Source of the DNA: Massilia agrisoli
GTDB lineage: Bacteria > Pseudomonadota > Gammaproteobacteria > Burkholderiales > Burkholderiaceae_D
Direction of reading: 5' to 3'
DNA: 64,000 bases
Assembly (NCBI RefSeq): GCF_020831365.1
Contig: NZ_JAJHPV010000013.1
Span: 496,001-560,000, forward strand
Shown piece after piece: positions 60,910-64,000 of the stretch. Position 1 is the stretch's first letter. Every line of letters starts with the position of its first letter. Below the pieces are notes generated by a model that saw only the letters and a list, made by a program, of their open reading frames with translations, had not been told where the DNA came from and ran no database searches. A program made the position numbers and the translations under genes.

Positions 60910-61475
60910 CGCGGCACCTTGTCTTCTTCCGCGATCAGCACCGCCGCCGCGTACAGGTCGGGAGCCATGCGGGTCGGGATGCGCCTGGGACCCAGCCGCC
61001 ACTCCGTTTCGTTGCCATTGTCGATCAGCAGGGTGCGGCAACCGGCGCGGTTGCCGGCCTCCACGTCATGCAGGATGTCGCCGATCATCCACGATGCGCG
61101 CAGGTCGATACCGTGGTCGTGCGCGGCCTGCAGCAGCATGCCCGGCTTGGGCTTGCGGCAATTGCATTCTCGCGCGTAAGCGGCGACCGAGCCGTCGGGG
61201 TGATGTGGGCAGTAATAAAAGCCTTCGAGGTTCAGCCGTTCGCGAAACAGCAGTTCCGTCAGCCGGTGGGCGACACCTTCGACATCCTGTTCGCAGAAAT
61301 AGCCATGCGCCACGCCGTCCTGGTTGGACACGACGAACAGTTTGTAGTCGAGCCGGGCAAGCAGCCGCAGCCCCGACCCGACGCCGGGGCACAGGGTGAT
61401 GCGCCGTTGCTCTACGTTGTACGGCAGGTCGTCGATCAGTGTGCCGTCCTTGTCGAGGAAGATGGCTTTCATCAT
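60906..61475 (-). CDS. HAD phosphatase, GmhB-like
   Basis: A 189-residue HAD-IIIA phosphatase. The nucleophile Asp lies in FLDKDGTLIDD, a zinc-binding Cys/His set in CPHHPDGSVAAYARECNC, and GDILHDVEAGNRAGC. The layout matches GmhB, which removes the 7-phosphate of heptose 1,7-bisphosphate. The start overlaps the end of the SDR gene. It pairs with the GT9 gene downstream. Confidence 0.88.
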   Translation of the reverse strand: MMKAIFLDKDGTLIDDLPYNVEQRRITLCPGVGSGLRLLARLDYKLFVVSNQDGVAHGYFCEQDVEGVAHRLTELLFRERLNLEGFYYCPHHPDGSVAAYARECNCRKPKPGMLLQAAHDHGIDLRASWMIGDILHDVEAGNRAGCRTLLIDNGNETEWRLGPRRIPTRMAPDLYAAAVLIAEEDKVPR

Positions 61476-62216
61476 CTAAGGCCAGGAACTCTCGCGCATC
61501 GGCAACACGGTAATTTCCGCGATCACGGTTTCCGGTGGCAGCAGGAGTACCGATTTGATGGCCTGCGCGACGTTGGCCGGGTCTTGCAGTGTGGCGACAT
61601 CGATGTCGGGGAAGCGGTCGAGCAGGAAGGGCGTGCGCATGCCGCCGGCGATGACGGCGGTCACCTTGATCGCGTGCGGCCGCAGCTCCGCATGCATGGC
61701 GTGCGACAAGCCGAGCAGTCCCCATTTGCTGGCGTGGTAGGCGCTGGCATTTGGCCATGCCCGCTTGGCGGCAGTCGAGGCCACGTTGATGATGTGTCCG
61801 TGCCCGGCCTTGCGCATGTAGGCGGCGGCGTGCCTGGCAAGCATGAATGGTCCGCTGAGGTTGGTATTGATGACGCGTTGCCAGTCCTCATTCGACATCT
61901 CTTCCATCGGCAAGGTGACGTCCGTGCCAGCGTTGTTGACAAGCACATCGAGGCGGCCGAACTCGGCCACAACGGCGTCAACAGCATGGCGGCAACTCTC
62001 AGGATCGCCGACATCAAACCCGATCGAATGGGCGCGCACGCCGTGGTCGCGCAGGGCCTCCGCGCCCTGTTCGGCGAGGTGCCGGCGGATGTCGCCGATG
62101 ACAATATTGGCCCCGGCCTCTGCCAGCGCCTGGCCCAGCGCAGCGCCCAGTCCGCTGGCTCCCCCGGTAATGAACACCGTCTTGCCGGTGAGCGGGTTGG
62201 CTTCTTGTTTGTGCAT
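61476..62216 (-). CDS. Short-chain dehydrogenase (glycan cluster)
   Basis: A 246-residue SDR with VFITGGASGLGAALGQALAE, NNAG-type text (VLVNNAGTDVTL) and a Tyr-x3-Lys in YHASKWG. It sits between a GT4 gene and the HAD gene and is read in the same direction. It may act on a nucleotide sugar or lipid intermediate. Stop and start codons of neighbouring genes touch. Confidence 0.9.
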   Translation of the reverse strand: MHKQEANPLTGKTVFITGGASGLGAALGQALAEAGANIVIGDIRRHLAEQGAEALRDHGVRAHSIGFDVGDPESCRHAVDAVVAEFGRLDVLVNNAGTDVTLPMEEMSNEDWQRVINTNLSGPFMLARHAAAYMRKAGHGHIINVASTAAKRAWPNASAYHASKWGLLGLSHAMHAELRPHAIKVTAVIAGGMRTPFLLDRFPDIDVATLQDPANVAQAIKSVLLLPPETVIAEITVLPMRESSWP

Positions 62217-62224
62217 GCGTGCTC

Positions 62225-63541
62225 CTAGAGTTCGGAATAGGACGGGACGGGCAGTACGGCCGCGCCCTCGACCACGGTTGCGTAGATTGAGGCGGCCTTG
62301 CGCGCGACTGTGCGCCAGGTGTAGTGCTGGTATGCCCTGCGAAGTCCTTCGTCGCCCATGCCTTGTGCGAGTTCCGGATTGTTGTGCAGTACGGCGAGGC
62401 GTTCGGCAAGTGCCCGCGGGTCACGCGAGGGCACCAGGAAGCCGCTCTCGCCATCGACCACGGTGCTCTTGATGCCGCCGACCTCCGCGCCAATGACAGG
62501 GCGGGCGCATGCCATCGCTTCGACCGGCGTGATGCCGAAGGGCTCATACCAGGGCGTGGTGACAAAGACATTTGCGGCACTGTAGTAGTAGCGCAGCTCG
62601 GACCGGTCTTTGCGGCCGGTGAACCTGACGTGGTGGCCAACACCGAGTTCAGCGGCCAGCGCGCGCAGGCGCAGCAGCTCTGGCGACTCGCGGCCGTCGC
62701 GCCGCTGCTCCTCGCCACCGACGACGAGCAGCTCGGCATCGATGCCGTGGCGCTGGCGCAGCAGCGCAAGTCCCTGGATCACGGTATCGACACCCTTGCG
62801 CGGCACCATGCGGCCAAGTTGCAGCACAATGAACTTTTCGTGCGACAGGCCCAGCCGGGCGCGGGCGTGCCGTTCGGGCACCGGCCATAGTTCCTGCGGG
62901 TCGAAGCCGCAGGGTGCAATGTCGATGCGGTCACTCGGGGCGCCATACAGGCGTTCCATGTCGAGCTTGTCCTGCGGGCATTCGGCGATGATGCAGTCGG
63001 CGTTGCGCATCAGGTCATATTCGATGCGCAGGCGTGCCGGCGGGAAGGTATCGGCGGCGCCCTGCGCGATGCGCCGAACATGTCCCAACGCGTGGAAGGT
63101 GATGACGAAGGGGATGCCGAGCGCTTGTTTGAGGTGTTTGGCAACAATGCCCGACATGAAGAAGTTGGCGTGCACGATGTCATACAGCTGGGCTTGCCGT
63201 CGCGCGAAGCGGGTGACGAAGCGAGAAAAGGTATCCATGTAGGGGAGCATCTGTTCCTTGGGAACGTAATGCGCGGGACCGGCCGGTACGTGGATGACCC
63301 TGATGTTGTCGCCCCAGCGCACCACCTGCTTTTGTCCGAAGGCGTCACGCCGGGTGAAGATGTCGACCAGGTAGCCGGCCAGCGCCAGTTCGCGCGCCAG
63401 GCTGGCCACGTAGACGTTCTGGCCGCCACAGTCAATGCTGCCCGGCGAAGCCAGCGGCGAGGCGTGTTCGCTGATGATCGCAACCTGCCTGACGCCCCGG
63501 CCGGGTGCGCGCACAGCCATATTTGTTTGTTCCAGTGGCAT
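62225..63541 (-). CDS. Glycosyltransferase family 4
   Basis: A 438-residue GT4 enzyme. It has an N-terminal acceptor domain (HANFFMSGIVAKHLKQAL and FVITFHALGHVRR), VLQLGRMVPRKGVDTVIQGL, and the donor-site EPFGITPVEAMACARPVIGA. It resembles sucrose-phosphate-synthase-like GT4 enzymes. It starts 14 bp before the next GT gene ends. It belongs to the minus-strand glycan operon. Confidence 0.9.
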   Translation of the reverse strand: MPLEQTNMAVRAPGRGVRQVAIISEHASPLASPGSIDCGGQNVYVASLARELALAGYLVDIFTRRDAFGQKQVVRWGDNIRVIHVPAGPAHYVPKEQMLPYMDTFSRFVTRFARRQAQLYDIVHANFFMSGIVAKHLKQALGIPFVITFHALGHVRRIAQGAADTFPPARLRIEYDLMRNADCIIAECPQDKLDMERLYGAPSDRIDIAPCGFDPQELWPVPERHARARLGLSHEKFIVLQLGRMVPRKGVDTVIQGLALLRQRHGIDAELLVVGGEEQRRDGRESPELLRLRALAAELGVGHHVRFTGRKDRSELRYYYSAANVFVTTPWYEPFGITPVEAMACARPVIGAEVGGIKSTVVDGESGFLVPSRDPRALAERLAVLHNNPELAQGMGDEGLRRAYQHYTWRTVARKAASIYATVVEGAAVLPVPSYSEL

Positions 63542-63555
63542 GCGGGCTCCTCGGG

Positions 63556-64000
63556 TTAGATGGGGCGTGGACCATGGCCGGGGGCGCCGATTCCGGCTAC
63601 CTGGCGGAAGGCGGCGTTCCAGTCCGCGGCGAAGCGCTCAATGCCAAAGCGTTCGCGCGCGCGGCGTTGCGCGTTGGCGCCAAGGTGCCGGGCGAGCGCC
63701 GGGTTGCGCACGAGTTCTTGCATGTACATGTTCAGCGCTTCGGCATTGGTGTCGATAAAGCCGTTTTCGCCGTTCTCGATGACGGTGACCATTTCCGTCG
63801 TGGCAAGGGCGACTACCGGCAAGCCGATCATCATCGCTTCGATGACGGAGAGGCCAAGGCTGGTGTAGCGGATCGGGTTGAACAGAAAGCGGTAACGCGC
63901 GGCAAAGGCAGGCAGGTCGGGATGGGCGATTTCGCCTACGCCGCCCATCGAACTTGAGTCCATGCCGATGAGGTCGAGCGGCACTGTTTCGCTGGCGCGG
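63556..64000 (-). CDS. Glycosyltransferase (GT4-type), C-terminal part (cut by window edge)
   Basis: An open frame of about 148 residues runs off the right edge. It has the donor-site text TSLGLSVIEAMMIGLPVVAL and GENGFIDTNAEALNMYMQEL, typical of the C-terminal lobe of GT4 enzymes. It is the first gene visible of the minus-strand glycan operon and is 14 bp upstream of the next GT4 gene. Confidence 0.85.
   Translation of the reverse strand, partial: RASETVPLDLIGMDSSSMGGVGEIAHPDLPAFAARYRFLFNPIRYTSLGLSVIEAMMIGLPVVALATTEMVTVIENGENGFIDTNAEALNMYMQELVRNPALARHLGANAQRRARERFGIERFAADWNAAFRQVAGIGAPGHGPRPI

Overview
The window is chromosomal DNA of a high-GC Gram-negative bacterium, most likely a betaproteobacterium of the family Oxalobacteraceae (Massilia/Duganella/Janthinobacterium group). 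This is an inference from gene order (accD-folC-SPOR-cvpA-purF-met, rpsF-priB-rpsR-rplI-dnaB, alaA-hom) and from codon and protein style; no rRNA is present to confirm it. There is no prophage, insertion sequence or CRISPR array. Most of the window is intact chromosomal backbone with several accessory operons between housekeeping blocks.

Region by region. 1-13820 (minus strand) is a Tad/Flp pilus locus: histidine kinase and LuxR-type regulator, Flp pilin, prepilin peptidase, an unusual AAA+ ATPase, CpaB, secretin, lipoprotein, TadG, two TadE-like pseudopilins, TadZ, TadA, TadB and the start of TadC (cut by the window edge). 14170-20660 (plus) is a housekeeping block for fatty-acid, folate, purine and sulfur-amino-acid metabolism. 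20752-22367 holds two tandem Sel1-type paralogues. 22419-23629 holds lexA with a perfect SOS box and a DUF29 gene. 23764-26818 is the rpsF-priB-rpsR-rplI operon and dnaB. 26884-28553 is a phosphate-transport pair, followed by a terminator and a 188-bp inverted-repeat element. 28831-39858 holds a metallo-hydrolase, then an HD-GYP protein and a CHASE2 adenylate cyclase (4-bp overlap) and a two-partner secretion operon (TpsB, TpsA, FecR-domain protein). 39930-45678 holds PIN-PhoH, a peroxiredoxin, an Mth938-domain protein, alaA and hom. 45702-45790 is a large palindrome. 45877-48515 is a regulator plus lysophospholipid flippase/acyltransferase fusion. 48527-51544 (minus) is a KaiC-like ATPase paired with a hybrid histidine kinase. 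51747-51823 is tRNA-Pro(GGG), followed by a broken Rap1a-like gene.

52672-58962 is a tightly packed seven-gene operon: thermostable-hemolysin-family (GNAT-like) protein, acyl-adenylating enzyme, heme-oxygenase-like diiron oxidase, short-chain dehydrogenase, TPR/TatT-like protein, OmpR-type regulator and sensor kinase. It looks like a small-molecule pathway with its own sensor and is my main candidate for an undescribed system. 59094-59711 is ompW with a perfect FNR-type site. 59797-64000 (minus) is a glycan cluster (GT9, GmhB-like phosphatase, SDR, two GT4 enzymes, the last one cut by the window edge).

Signal transduction is dense for 64 kb: three histidine kinases, two stand-alone response regulators, an HD-GYP protein, an adenylate cyclase and a KaiC. 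Much of the accessory DNA concerns the cell surface (Flp pili, TPS exoprotein, glycan, OmpW). The exact partners of each signalling protein are inferred from adjacency only.
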